Shown piece by piece: positions 19,721 to 28,127 of a stretch of 64,000 nucleotides of DNA. Within the stretch, counting starts at the first letter, position 1. Each line of letters starts with the position of its first letter. The notes under the pieces are model-generated. The model did no database searches. It was not told the DNA's origin and saw only the letters and a program-made list of their open reading frames with translations. The stretch comes from JACXTP01 sp963827905 (lineage in GTDB: Archaea; Thermoplasmatota; Thermoplasmata; Methanomassiliicoccales; UBA472), in the NCBI GenBank assembly GCA_963827905.1, contig CAWHCB010000011.1, positions 186,001-250,000 of the forward strand. The letters run 5' to 3'. A program made the translations under genes and the position numbers.

Positions 19721-19852
19721 TGATCCCCTTTGCATTTAGGGGCCAGCCGTTTCACTATCCTAGTGAAGCTGCGCTAACCCTTTGGGCCCCTTGCGGTCGG
19801 ACCTGTTTTACTCGCAGGATCCTACGCTTAGGACCCGCGGTCCCTGCAAGAG
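19721..19852 (-). promoter_or_regulatory. Long structured 5' leader of arlB, possible RNA switch
   Basis: The TATA box predicts a leader of about 137 bases. On the RNA strand it holds: a 5' hairpin (19814-19847, GCAGG/CCTGC enclosing GGTCCTA-AGCG-TAGGATC); a perfect seven-base hairpin TTCACTA-GGA-TAGTGAA (19751-19767); and a segment GGCCCCT (19738-19744) that can pair either with AGGGGCC upstream (19785-19791) or, through CCCCT, with AGGGG (19725-19729), the putative ribosome binding site. The two pairings are mutually exclusive, the logic of a translational switch. Pairing was found by eye; no energy was computed. Confidence 0.5.
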
Positions 19853-19876
19853 TATGAAAGAAACTTGGTTTTAGGG

Positions 19877-19884
19877 TATATAAA
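19877..19884 (-). promoter_or_regulatory. TATA box of arlB
   Basis: The minus strand reads TTTATATA, an excellent archaeal TATA element, preceded by AGGAGG-like purines that may form part of a BRE. Transcription would begin near 19852. It is separated from the arlB ATG by a leader far longer than is usual for archaea. Confidence 0.65.
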
Positions 19885-19951
19885 CCTCCTAATTCAGGAA
19901 TCAGCCATGATAACCAAAGATGATAATCACTCAAATCGTGAAATCATCTGG

Positions 19952-20194
19952 CTATGCTCTAGCGTCGAAAAATAAAGTGAAAAAGTGGATTTTCGGGGTT
20001 CGACGGACGGCGACATCGGCCACCGGTCCGAGGTCGGACCGATCGGACCACCTGGCCATCCTCAGGTCATCGATGCCGAGGAGGGCCCCGAACACCGGGT
20101 ATTCGTGACCATCGCTGATGGAGACGAAGGGTATGGCGAAGGCATCGATCCCTTCCCCCTTGACAACATGTCCAGAGGGGATCAGGGAGGTCAT
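19952..20194 (-). CDS. Hypothetical small protein, uncertain
   Basis: An 80-residue frame starting MTSLIPSGHVVKGEGIDAF, with hydrophobic strands (AIPFVSISDGHEYPVFGALL) and a basic end. It lies 36 bases downstream of the large PAS/HATPase gene on the same strand and upstream of the archaellin promoter. The GC-rich part (19990-20200) has the composition of coding DNA, but the last 15 codons run into AT-rich sequence, so the true C-terminus may be in another frame. No family recognised. Confidence 0.4.
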   Translation of the reverse strand: MTSLIPSGHVVKGEGIDAFAIPFVSISDGHEYPVFGALLGIDDLRMARWSDRSDLGPVADVAVRRTPKIHFFTLFFDARA

Positions 20195-20230
20195 GGCAAC
20201 ACCGTAACGATGTTTAGAATAGGGTAGGGC

Positions 20231-23005
20231 TCAGAGCAGCAGGCAGTCCCGGGGGATGAAGATCTCGAAGCGGGCGCCGCGTCCGAACACACCGTTCTCG
20301 ATTATCTCCAGGCATGTGATGCCGAGCATCTTCCGGATGAAGTAGAGGTCATGGATGGTGGTGCTTCCAGGCACCGGTTCGAATATCTCATGCTTCTTGC
20401 TGTCCGGTATCCCAGGACCATCGTCCTGCACCACCAGATGACCGCCGTACTCGCCCATGAAGAACTTGACCTCGATGTTCTCCGCCCCCTTGGCGTGCTT
20501 CAAGGCGTTCTCCAAGAGCTTCGGCAGCACCTTCACGATCAGGGGGTCGGCGTAGAAGCTGACCTGGTCGATCTCGCCGAAGTCGTCGTAGCCGTCGGAG
20601 TGCATCTCCTCCGCGGCGATGCGGCAGAGCTCAGGCAGCGAGAACCATCCCGGTTCCGCCTGCCCGATCATAGCGTAATCGATCACCAGCTGGGCATGCT
20701 TGTCCAACGGCGTGGCCATCGGAGCGGACATGACCATCTCCTCCGCCACCGCCATGGTCTCGCAGGGTGCTGAGGCCGAACCGCCGGTCCCGGCGACGTC
20801 CTCCGCACCTTCTTGTGAACAGGACATCCCTTCCAAGGGCTCTGTCCCGTCGATGTCCTCCATGGAACGGACATGCACCACGAAGGCCATGGGCGCGCCC
20901 TTGCCATTGAGCAGGGTGCGCAGGTCCAGGGTGGCGTTCTCCAGGCCGCCGTCGAGCTTGTTGAGATGGATGTTGACGCCTTCCAACCGGTAGCGTCGCC
21001 TCGCCTCCACCAGCATCTCCTTGCAGAGGTCCTGGTCGTAATCTGGCACCGCCTTGGCCCAGAGCTCCTCGCCGACCTGGGCCGGCAGGAGCTCCTTGGC
21101 CTTGTTGTTGGACATGCGCACCACGCCCACATCGTCGATGACGAAACAAGGGTGTTCGAACTCCTCCAACAGCTGTTCGGCCAGCACCGTTCCTGACCCG
21201 TTCTCGCCGTTCTCGCTCGGCGCCGCCTCGGCGCCATGGAACAGGTAGCATATCGGGGGTCCGGGCAGACGGATCATGCTCAGACCGTAGCGTCGGTCGT
21301 TGCCGTCCCGGTCCTTCAGGTAGAGGGCGTTCCCTTCCGGCAGCTCGGCCTTGAACCAGTCCGGAAGCAGTTCCACGATGTTCTTGCCCAGGATGTTGGC
21401 GGTCCCATTGGAGAGCAGCTCCTGCGCCTTGTCGGAGCGATAGATGACCAGGCCCTGATGGTCCGTGACCAACAGCAGGTCCCTCTCGTTCTCCACCAGG
21501 CCATGGCAGGAGAGCTGGGCGTCCTCGGCCCTCTCCTCACGACGTTCGCGTGAGCAGCGACATATGACCATTCGCCCCTTGCTCGTGGAGACGGGATAGG
21601 TCCAGACCGTCAGGTCCACTTCCTTGGGGTCGTTGAACCACAACCTCACATTGAGCGCCTCCTCGGGCGCGAGCAGGTCCAGTCCCAGCTGGGTCCTGCG
21701 CATCTCGGCCTCAAGGTAGGCCATGCCTGGTATGCGGTCGTCCAGGTCCATCAGCCCCGTCCCTAACGTCTCCTGCGAGGGCAGCCCGGTGATCTTCTCC
21801 ATGGAATGGTTCCATTGGATCACCTCGCCCTTCTCGTTTAGTATGAACATGCCCTGGTCCTGCAGGTCGAGGAGCGAATGCAGCACATGGACCAGGTCCA
21901 TGATGGTGCGCAGCTCGAAGGTCTGCTCGGAGGCGTTCATCCCTGGCATGCCTTCGGCCTCGGCTCCGGTGCGTTCGTCCTTCTGCAGCAGCACCAACAA
22001 GCCCGGTTCCTCGATGTCCAGGTCCAGATTGAAGAAGGTGCAGCGATAGCGGTCCCCGGTCCAGAGCTCTATGGGGACGTTATCCAGCTCCGCTTCCTTT
22101 CGCGGGCGGATGACGCGTTCCATGAACTGATGGTGATCGGAGACCCCGGCCAACATCGAGCTCAGCAGAGATTCCGGCGTGACGACGGTCTGATCATGAT
22201 TGATCGTGAACGCATCCAACCAGAGCCGGTTCCAGGCCAGGATGTGGCCGTCCTGGGCCAACAGCATGGCCGGCAAGGGCAAGGCCTCCACCAGCGGACC
22301 GATGGTGCGTTCCGGCAATGGCTTGGCGCTGTTCAGCACCCCTTCCGAAACGTCCCTCCCGCTCCACTTGGTGCCGTTCATGGTCCCGGCATCGTCGAAC
22401 GTGGGCTCGACGCTGAAATTGATCCAGATGGGGCGATGCTCCACGTCCTCCGTCTCCACGATGAGGCTATGGTAGCGGTCCATGCCCGCGCTCAGGCGGT
22501 GGCGCCACAGGTCCAGCTTGGCAGCGGTCTCCACCGTCAAGGGCAGGACGGAGCCGATGAGCGATTTGCCCACCACCTCGTCGCCCATGCCCAGGACCGT
22601 CTTGACCTCGTCGCTCAGGGATATGACCCTAAGATCCTTGTCGGTGCGAATGGACAGCAGACCGTTGCGGTCGGTGAGATCGACATAATCGTGCGAGGGG
22701 TCCGAACCCTCCTTCTCGGTGGATACCAGGTTGCGAATGGCGTGATAGAAGTCCTTGAAGACGCCCTTCTCGGCGTCGGGCCGGTCGGCCGGTTCGGCCT
22801 GTCCCGTGCCAATATCATCTGAACCGGTCGCATCGTAAGCCTCCGCCGGGCGGGGCTCGCCTTCGTCCTCAGACCACCTCAAAGTAGGTTCCCCCAGGAG
22901 GCAGAGAGCCCGTACAGGCGGAGGGGGGGTTTTGCTCGAATGGTGCAGGTGAGCATATTGATCGCCACACGCACTGTCCGGGATTCTCTGCTCATTGATT
23001 CTCAC
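20231..23005 (-). CDS. Multi-PAS HATPase protein without a recognisable H-box
   Basis: Up to 924 residues. At least four PAS-like modules are visible (for example ISLSDEVKTVLGMGDEVVGK, FILNEKGEVIQWNHSMEKIT, YRSDKAQELLSNGTANILGK, FVIDDVGVVRMSNNKAKELL), then a linker KHAQLVIDYAMIGQAEPGWF and a HATPase domain with N-box LLENALKHAKG and DDGPGIPDSKKHEIFEP. Unlike the kinase at 10347-12970 there is no RHDxxN helix, and the ATP-lid glycines (GHGL) are replaced by IHDL. The first ~75 residues from the GTG at 23005 look non-homologous and are low confidence; a TATA-like CTTTTTAAAAG at 23015-23025 predicts a start near 22995. Confidence 0.8.
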   Translation of the reverse strand: MRINEQRIPDSACGDQYAHLHHSSKTPPPPVRALCLLGEPTLRWSEDEGEPRPAEAYDATGSDDIGTGQAEPADRPDAEKGVFKDFYHAIRNLVSTEKEGSDPSHDYVDLTDRNGLLSIRTDKDLRVISLSDEVKTVLGMGDEVVGKSLIGSVLPLTVETAAKLDLWRHRLSAGMDRYHSLIVETEDVEHRPIWINFSVEPTFDDAGTMNGTKWSGRDVSEGVLNSAKPLPERTIGPLVEALPLPAMLLAQDGHILAWNRLWLDAFTINHDQTVVTPESLLSSMLAGVSDHHQFMERVIRPRKEAELDNVPIELWTGDRYRCTFFNLDLDIEEPGLLVLLQKDERTGAEAEGMPGMNASEQTFELRTIMDLVHVLHSLLDLQDQGMFILNEKGEVIQWNHSMEKITGLPSQETLGTGLMDLDDRIPGMAYLEAEMRRTQLGLDLLAPEEALNVRLWFNDPKEVDLTVWTYPVSTSKGRMVICRCSRERREERAEDAQLSCHGLVENERDLLLVTDHQGLVIYRSDKAQELLSNGTANILGKNIVELLPDWFKAELPEGNALYLKDRDGNDRRYGLSMIRLPGPPICYLFHGAEAAPSENGENGSGTVLAEQLLEEFEHPCFVIDDVGVVRMSNNKAKELLPAQVGEELWAKAVPDYDQDLCKEMLVEARRRYRLEGVNIHLNKLDGGLENATLDLRTLLNGKGAPMAFVVHVRSMEDIDGTEPLEGMSCSQEGAEDVAGTGGSASAPCETMAVAEEMVMSAPMATPLDKHAQLVIDYAMIGQAEPGWFSLPELCRIAAEEMHSDGYDDFGEIDQVSFYADPLIVKVLPKLLENALKHAKGAENIEVKFFMGEYGGHLVVQDDGPGIPDSKKHEIFEPVPGSTTIHDLYFIRKMLGITCLEIIENGVFGRGARFEIFIPRDCLLL

Positions 23006-23238
23006 CCTCGAGCGCTTTTAAAAAGGTCTTCTCCCAGTTACCAATGGTGATAATTACATCATTAATGGGTCCAGATCTCCTTGCAGGCGAGGTCGGATAA
23101 TTCGTTAGGGGCAACCTACTTTCATAATCGCGATGATGAATCCGTGCTCTCAATCACACAAAACATTTTACTAATTAATCCTCAATTATTGTGAAAATAT
23201 CACAAATTTTTATATCTAATAAGACCAATCAATATATT

Positions 23239-24507
23239 GTGCTTATCGAATTCACCGTGGAGAACTTCCGGTCCTTTAGAGATCCAGCAACATTGTCGAT
23301 GGTAGCATCATCTGACAAAGAGCTTGGGGACCACCTATCCATCTCCGATGATTTGGGCGATTTGCGTCTCCTTAGGAGTGCTGTCGTTTACGGCCCAAAC
23401 GCGGCGGGGAAGTCAAACCTGATGATAGCGTTCGCGCTGTTGAGGAACCTTGTACTACAATCCCATGGGCACCAAAAAGGCATCAAATTGAACCACCAGC
23501 CATTCGCATTCGATGAAAGGGCATTGGGCATGCCATCCGTGTTCGAGATCATGTTCTTGGCCGATGGGGTGAGATATCGATATCGACTTGCATTCGATGC
23601 CGAGAAGATCGTAGAGGAATCCCTTCACTATTACCCAAAGGGGAGGAAGGCGATGTTATTCTCCAGGAAGAGGCAGGTCTTCGATTTCAATAAGGATGTG
23701 GTGGAACAGGAGGTGATCTCAAGAAGGACCTCGGAGAATGTCCTTTATCTTTCCAGTTCGGTCCAGTTCAATTATAAAAGCACCCTCCCCGCTTTCAATT
23801 GGTTCCGGGAGTCTTTGTTCATCATCGAGATGTCAGGGAATGATGCTTTGACTGATGATGCGATAGAAAAGATGAACAAGAACAGAAAATTCAAGGGAAG
23901 GGTCATCGAGGCTCTGAAGATCGCGGACATGGGGGTGGTCGACCTGAAGGGAAAGAACCGAAGGGTACCGCTCGATGAGGCTCGGAAGAAATTGCCGCCT
24001 CAGATCATCGGCATGATGACCATGTCTGGGGCCGATTTCATAGAAAGGAATGTTCTTCTTATCCACGAGGTGAAGGACCTGAATGGGAATCTGAGCAGGC
24101 TACCCATGCGACTGGAGAACGAATCAGAAGGTACACGGAAACTTTTGGCCATAATTGGACCGATCATTAATAAATTGGAAGAGGGCGGGGTGATCGTGAT
24201 CGACGAGCTTGAGACCAAATTGCATCATTCGATCACAGAATGGCTCTTATCACTTTTCCACGATCCTACCCAGAACAAAAAAGGTGCGCAGTTGATATTC
24301 AACACGCACGACCAACTGTTGTTGAACTTGGACACATTTCGTCGAGACCAGATATGGTTCGTGGAGAGGGACCCATTAGACCATTCGTCGTCCCTCTTCT
24401 CATTGGCCGAGTTCCGTGTGCGTAAGGACAAGGATGTGATGAAAGCTTATGGTTCTGGCCGATATGGTGCTGTGCCATTCGTTTCAGAAGCCAAGGTGAT
24501 CCGCTGA
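23239..24507 (+). CDS. RloA-like AAA ATPase of an AbiL-type defence pair
   Basis: About 422 residues, intact. The start GTG (23239) gives MLIEFTVENFRSFRD, the canonical start of AAA15/AAA21 ATPases, and lies about 30 bases after TTTTTATAT (23207-23215), suggesting a leaderless mRNA. Walker A is VVYGPNAAGKSNLM, the signature-like region is LENESEGTRKLLAI, Walker B is GGVIVIDELETKLH, and the switch is IFNTHDQ. This is the SMC/OLD-like ATPase paired with RloB proteins. Codon and base composition are more AT rich than the neighbours, consistent with acquisition by transfer. The predicted partner follows immediately. Confidence 0.85.
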   Translation: MLIEFTVENFRSFRDPATLSMVASSDKELGDHLSISDDLGDLRLLRSAVVYGPNAAGKSNLMIAFALLRNLVLQSHGHQKGIKLNHQPFAFDERALGMPSVFEIMFLADGVRYRYRLAFDAEKIVEESLHYYPKGRKAMLFSRKRQVFDFNKDVVEQEVISRRTSENVLYLSSSVQFNYKSTLPAFNWFRESLFIIEMSGNDALTDDAIEKMNKNRKFKGRVIEALKIADMGVVDLKGKNRRVPLDEARKKLPPQIIGMMTMSGADFIERNVLLIHEVKDLNGNLSRLPMRLENESEGTRKLLAIIGPIINKLEEGGVIVIDELETKLHHSITEWLLSLFHDPTQNKKGAQLIFNTHDQLLLNLDTFRRDQIWFVERDPLDHSSSLFSLAEFRVRKDKDVMKAYGSGRYGAVPFVSEAKVIR

Positions 24508-25121
24508 ACGATTGGAAGCAGAGGAAGATCTCGAACCGTGAACCAAGGAACTTGGCCATAATCGTTTCAGAGGGCAGGACCGAGAGGGAATATTTCAGTG
24601 GTTTCAGGACAAGGGGGTCAGATCTCAGGGTCCATGTGCCAAAAAATCACGTGACCGATCCAATCGGTCTTATCGAACATTGTATCGATGAGATGCAAAA
24701 ACGCAATATCGATCCAAATTCAGGTGACTTAGCGATTTGTGCCTTTGACATGGATTCGAACGACCCGAGGGTGATATCGCAGGTCATGACCATAGCCATG
24801 CAAAACGGTATTATTGTGGCAATGTCCCGGCCTTGCTTTGAGCTTTGGTTCCTCCTTCATTTCCAACCATTGGACCGATATGTCGGATGTTCGGAATTAT
24901 TACACGACCTAAGGAAGCATATGCCCAACTATCGTAAGGGGCAGGATTTTCATGGCGAACTTGCTCCAAATCTGGAGTCAGCGATGGAAAGATCGAGGCG
25001 GGTGCACCGGAACAGATCTCCCTTATTATTGCTGACCGAGGAATCCCGTCCTTGGACGACAGTTGATATTGCCATCAACGCCATTCGGGGCTTATCGGTC
25101 CATCGTAAATATGAGGAATAA
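24504..25121 (+). CDS. RloB-like (TOPRIM-type) protein of an AbiL-type defence pair
   Basis: About 205 residues. The N-terminal RKISNREPRNLAIIVSEGRTEREYF matches the RloB pattern (basic tail, then hydrophobic strand, EGxTExxYF), followed by an acidic FDMDSND that fits the DxD of a TOPRIM fold, CFELWFLLHF, and a basic C-terminal half. The frame is open back to 24504, overlapping the ATPase stop, but only CTG or the late TTG at 24552 is available as a start; a non-AUG start or an indel is likely. RloA/RloB pairs act as abortive-infection systems (AbiL) in bacteria; the function here is by family and context. Confidence 0.78.
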   Translation: MNDWKQRKISNREPRNLAIIVSEGRTEREYFSGFRTRGSDLRVHVPKNHVTDPIGLIEHCIDEMQKRNIDPNSGDLAICAFDMDSNDPRVISQVMTIAMQNGIIVAMSRPCFELWFLLHFQPLDRYVGCSELLHDLRKHMPNYRKGQDFHGELAPNLESAMERSRRVHRNRSPLLLLTEESRPWTTVDIAINAIRGLSVHRKYEE

Positions 25122-25128
25122 TGAGAGT

Positions 25129-25159
25129 GGAGGGGGCGAAATGGGGGAGGGCCCCCTCC
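25129..25159. terminator. GC-rich hairpin after the RloA/B pair
   Basis: Perfect nine-base arms GGAGGGGGC and GCCCCCTCC separated by 13 bases, eight bases after the rloB stop. It marks the end of the low-GC insert-like segment and could slow or end transcription, though no T-run follows. It could equally be a scar at the edge of a mobile insertion. Confidence 0.4.
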
Positions 25160-25291
25160 TAAGCGGTTTCCCCCCAGGATCGTGAAAGAGTTCCTGGAGT
25201 CTTTAGGGGTGTCCAACATAGAGTTGAACGGGCCGCGATTACAGGACCACTATATTATCCTGACGCGACCTCGTTCTGTTGGTTCGAACCA

Positions 25292-27268
25292 TCACTTCTT
25301 GCGCAGCTTCTTGTGGTCCGCCACCAGCTTGTCGACCACGCTCGGGTCGGCGAGGGTGGTGACATCCCCCAGCTCCTCCTCTTGGTCCGAGGCGATCTTC
25401 CTCAGGATGCGCCTCATGATCTTGCCGCTGCGGGTCTTCGGGAGTCCGGGCGCGAACTGGATGACGTCGGGCACGGCGATCGGTCCGACCATGCGCCGGA
25501 CGTGCATCACCAGCTCCTTCTTCAGCTCGTCGCTGTCCTCGATGCCCGTCTTCAAGGTGACGTAGGCGTAGATGGCCTCGCCCTTGATCTCGTGCGGCAT
25601 CGGGACCACGGCGGCCTCGGCCACCTTGGGGTGCGAGACCAACGCGGACTCGACCTCGGCGGCGCCGATGCGGTGACCGGACACCTTGATGACATCGTCC
25701 ACCCGGCCCATGATCCAGACGTAGCCGTCATGGTCCATGCGCGCCGAGTCGCCGGTGAAGTACAGGCCGCGCCAGCGGGACCAGTAGGTCTCGATGAAGC
25801 GCTCGTGCTGACCGTAGACGGTCCTCATGATGCCGGGCCAGGGCTTCTTTATGACCAGATAGCCTCCCTCGTTGGGACCGGCGGGCGTGCCGTCCTCCTT
25901 CATGACCGCCGGCTCGATGCCGAAGAACGGCAAGGTGGCGGAACCGGGCTTGGTGGTGGTGGCGCCAGGCAGCGGCGTGATCAGTATCCCACCGGTCTCG
26001 GTCTGCCACCAGGTGTCCACGATGGGGCAGTGGCCGTGGCCGATGTTGGTGTGGTACCAGATCCAGGCCTCGGGGTTGATGGGCTCACCGACGGTGCCGA
26101 GCAGGCGGAGCGAGGACAGGTCGTGCATGTTGGGCCACTTCTCGCCCTCCCTCATCAACGAGCGGATGGCGGTGGGCGCGGTGTAGAAGATGTTGACCTT
26201 GAACTTCTCCACCACCTTCCAGAACCGGTCCATCTGCGGGTAGGTGGGAATGCCCTCGAAGACGATCTGGGTGGCGCCATTGGACAACGGTCCGTAGGTG
26301 ATGTAGCTGTGCCCGGTGATCCAGCCGCAGTCGGCGGTGCACCAGTACACGTCCTCGTCGCGCAGGTCGAAGATGTACTTGGTGGTCAGCGTGGTGAAGA
26401 CCATGTAGCCGCCGGTGGTGTGCAGCACTCCCTTGGGCTTGCCGGTCGAGCCGGAGGTGTAGAGGATGAACAACGGGTCCTCTGCGTCCACCCATACCGG
26501 GTCGCACTGGGGCGAGGCCTTGGCCATCTCATCATGGTACCAGAAGTCGCGGCCCTCTTCCATGACGCACTCGTTGCCGGCGCGCTTTATCACTATGACG
26601 CTCTTGATGGTGGTGCCGCGCTCCAAGGCGACGTCCACGTTCTGCTTCAGCGTGACCAGTTTGCCGCCGCGGTGGTTGCCGTCGGCGGTGATGAGCACCT
26701 TGCAGTCGCTGTCGTTGATCCTGTCCCGGAGCGACTCGGAGGAGAATCCCCCGAACACCACGCTGTGCACCGCCCCGATGCGGGCGCAGGCGAGCATGGC
26801 GAAGACCAGCTCAGGGATCATGGGCATGTAGATGGAGACGCGGTCGCCCTTCTGCACACCCTTGGACTTGAGCACGTTGGCGAACTTGCTGACCTCGTGG
26901 AGGAGCTGTTGGTAGGTGAAGGTGCGGACCTCGTCCTCGCCCTCTCCCTGCCAGATGATGGCCGCCTTGTTCTTCCTGGGGCCCAGGGCATGACGGTCCA
27001 CGCAGTTGTAGCAGGCGTTGAGCTTGCCGCCCTCGTACCACTTTATCTTGGCCTCGTCCACGTCCCAGCTGAACGACTTGTGCCAGTGGGCGAACCAGTG
27101 CAGCACCTCGGCGTTCTTCTCCCAGAATGCGACCGGGTCCTTGATGGACTCATCGTACAATCGCTTGTACTGTTCCATGCTCTTGATGTGGGCGCGCTCG
27201 CTGAACTCCTTGGGAGGCTCGAACCTGCGGTCCTCCTCCATAACCGACTCAATCGTCTTTTCGCTCAT
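25292..27268 (-). CDS. acs: Acetyl-CoA synthetase (AMP-forming)
   Basis: 658 residues, intact, the normal full length. Converts acetate, ATP and CoA to acetyl-CoA via acetyl-AMP. Visible motifs: FAHWHKSFSWD near the N-terminus, the phosphate loop LFILYTSGSTGKPKGVLH, VDTWWQTETGG (A5), YFTGDSARMDHDGYVWIMGR (A7) and the catalytic, potentially acetylated lysine in LPKTRSGKIMRRIL. A TATA-like TTATAAATAATA at 27345-27356 gives a leader of about 50 bases. Together with the acetyl-CoA transferase (7.2 kb) and cooS (35.6 kb) it points to active acetate/acetyl-CoA exchange. Confidence 0.97.
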   Translation of the reverse strand: MSEKTIESVMEEDRRFEPPKEFSERAHIKSMEQYKRLYDESIKDPVAFWEKNAEVLHWFAHWHKSFSWDVDEAKIKWYEGGKLNACYNCVDRHALGPRKNKAAIIWQGEGEDEVRTFTYQQLLHEVSKFANVLKSKGVQKGDRVSIYMPMIPELVFAMLACARIGAVHSVVFGGFSSESLRDRINDSDCKVLITADGNHRGGKLVTLKQNVDVALERGTTIKSVIVIKRAGNECVMEEGRDFWYHDEMAKASPQCDPVWVDAEDPLFILYTSGSTGKPKGVLHTTGGYMVFTTLTTKYIFDLRDEDVYWCTADCGWITGHSYITYGPLSNGATQIVFEGIPTYPQMDRFWKVVEKFKVNIFYTAPTAIRSLMREGEKWPNMHDLSSLRLLGTVGEPINPEAWIWYHTNIGHGHCPIVDTWWQTETGGILITPLPGATTTKPGSATLPFFGIEPAVMKEDGTPAGPNEGGYLVIKKPWPGIMRTVYGQHERFIETYWSRWRGLYFTGDSARMDHDGYVWIMGRVDDVIKVSGHRIGAAEVESALVSHPKVAEAAVVPMPHEIKGEAIYAYVTLKTGIEDSDELKKELVMHVRRMVGPIAVPDVIQFAPGLPKTRSGKIMRRILRKIASDQEEELGDVTTLADPSVVDKLVADHKKLRKK

Positions 27269-27478
27269 CCGTGGTATTCCTCCTCAACCCCTGGTCCATG
27301 CTGAATTGGTTTTGATATGATGTCTGAGCAGCATGCATATTGGGTATTATTTATAAGAGTTTCGAAAAGCGCATCACAATAGCCATATTAATTAAACTTT
27401 TCGCAGATATATGACGATAATTGTCGATATATTTCGAAATCTGTATGGAAAATCCGAAAAATAAGAATGAGAACGTCC

Positions 27479-27510
27479 CCGTCCCCCCATTTTGTTGCGA
27501 ATGGGGACGG
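27479..27510 (-). terminator. Probable terminator hairpin downstream of the PH-SHOCT gene
   Basis: Arms CCGTCCCCCCATT and AATGGGGACGG pair over 11 bases with a two-base bulge and an eight-base loop. On the minus strand it is followed by a T-rich stretch (27440-27470). It lies about 65 bases downstream of the minus-strand PH-SHOCT gene. The rest of the 27269-27575 gap holds the acs promoter region and no gene. Confidence 0.5.
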
Positions 27511-27575
27511 TCTCGCTACGAAATCTGTCGATGAGGATGAACGTCAATATCCTAAGTCAGAGGATGCTGGTCGCT

Positions 27576-28063
27576 TCAGATGCGGCCGAGCAGCTCCTTC
27601 TTCTTCTGTTCGTACTCCTCGGCGGTGATGAGGCCCTTGTCCTTCAGCTCGCCGAGCTTGGCGATCTCCGAGTAGACGTCGGACTGCACGGGACGGGCTG
27701 CGCCATCGCGCATCCTTTCGATCTCCATCTTCACGATGGAGATACATGCGCCGGACGTTTCCACGGCTGGTGGCGAACATCTCGTAGATCTTGACCTCTG
27801 ATCGTGAACTCGAAGGGGTGTCCGGTGTAGCCACCGCCCTCCTCCACCTTGTGCAGTTCGGAGTATGGGAAGGAGATGACCTCGTCCTTTTTCTCCCTCT
27901 CTTGGAAGATCAGACGCCGGTCGGTGGCCGCCAGCATGCCCTGACGTTCCGGCTCGTTGCCAGGGACGGTGTTCTTCAGGTACCCGGAGAGCGAGTCCAA
28001 TATCTTCTCTTCCTTGCCTAGGTACGGAAGCATCGCGGAATAGTCCACCTTCAAAAGCCCCAT
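27576..28063 (-). CDS. PH-like plus SHOCT domain protein (frameshifted)
   Basis: About 160 residues. The N-terminal part (LGKEEKILDSLSGYLKNTV, GMLAATDRRLIFQEREKKDE, VISFPYSELHKVEEGGGYTG) is the bacterial-type PH domain found in YdbT/YvbH-like proteins. After slips near 27800 and 27765 the C-terminus shows VYSEIAKLGELKDKGLITAE followed by EYEQKKKELLGRI, a textbook SHOCT domain. PH-SHOCT proteins are usually cytosolic and of unknown function, with SHOCT mediating oligomerisation. Confidence 0.8.
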
Positions 28064-28127
28064 AGTTTCCTAGAGGTTACCAGCCTGGGTGCTCTTAATG
28101 GTTGCCTCCAGCTTCGCCAAAGGGAGA

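Noticed and set aside
25182..25290. Plus-strand frame starting GTG with KEFLESLGVSNIEL after the RloB-like gene
   Set aside because: Looks protein-like for about 35 residues and may be a gene remnant, but it runs without stop into the antisense of acs and has no support for a boundary.
25313..27304. 663-codon open frame antisense to acs
   Set aside because: The acs protein on the other strand is intact with all family motifs; this frame is a by-product of high-GC codon use and has no recognisable domain.
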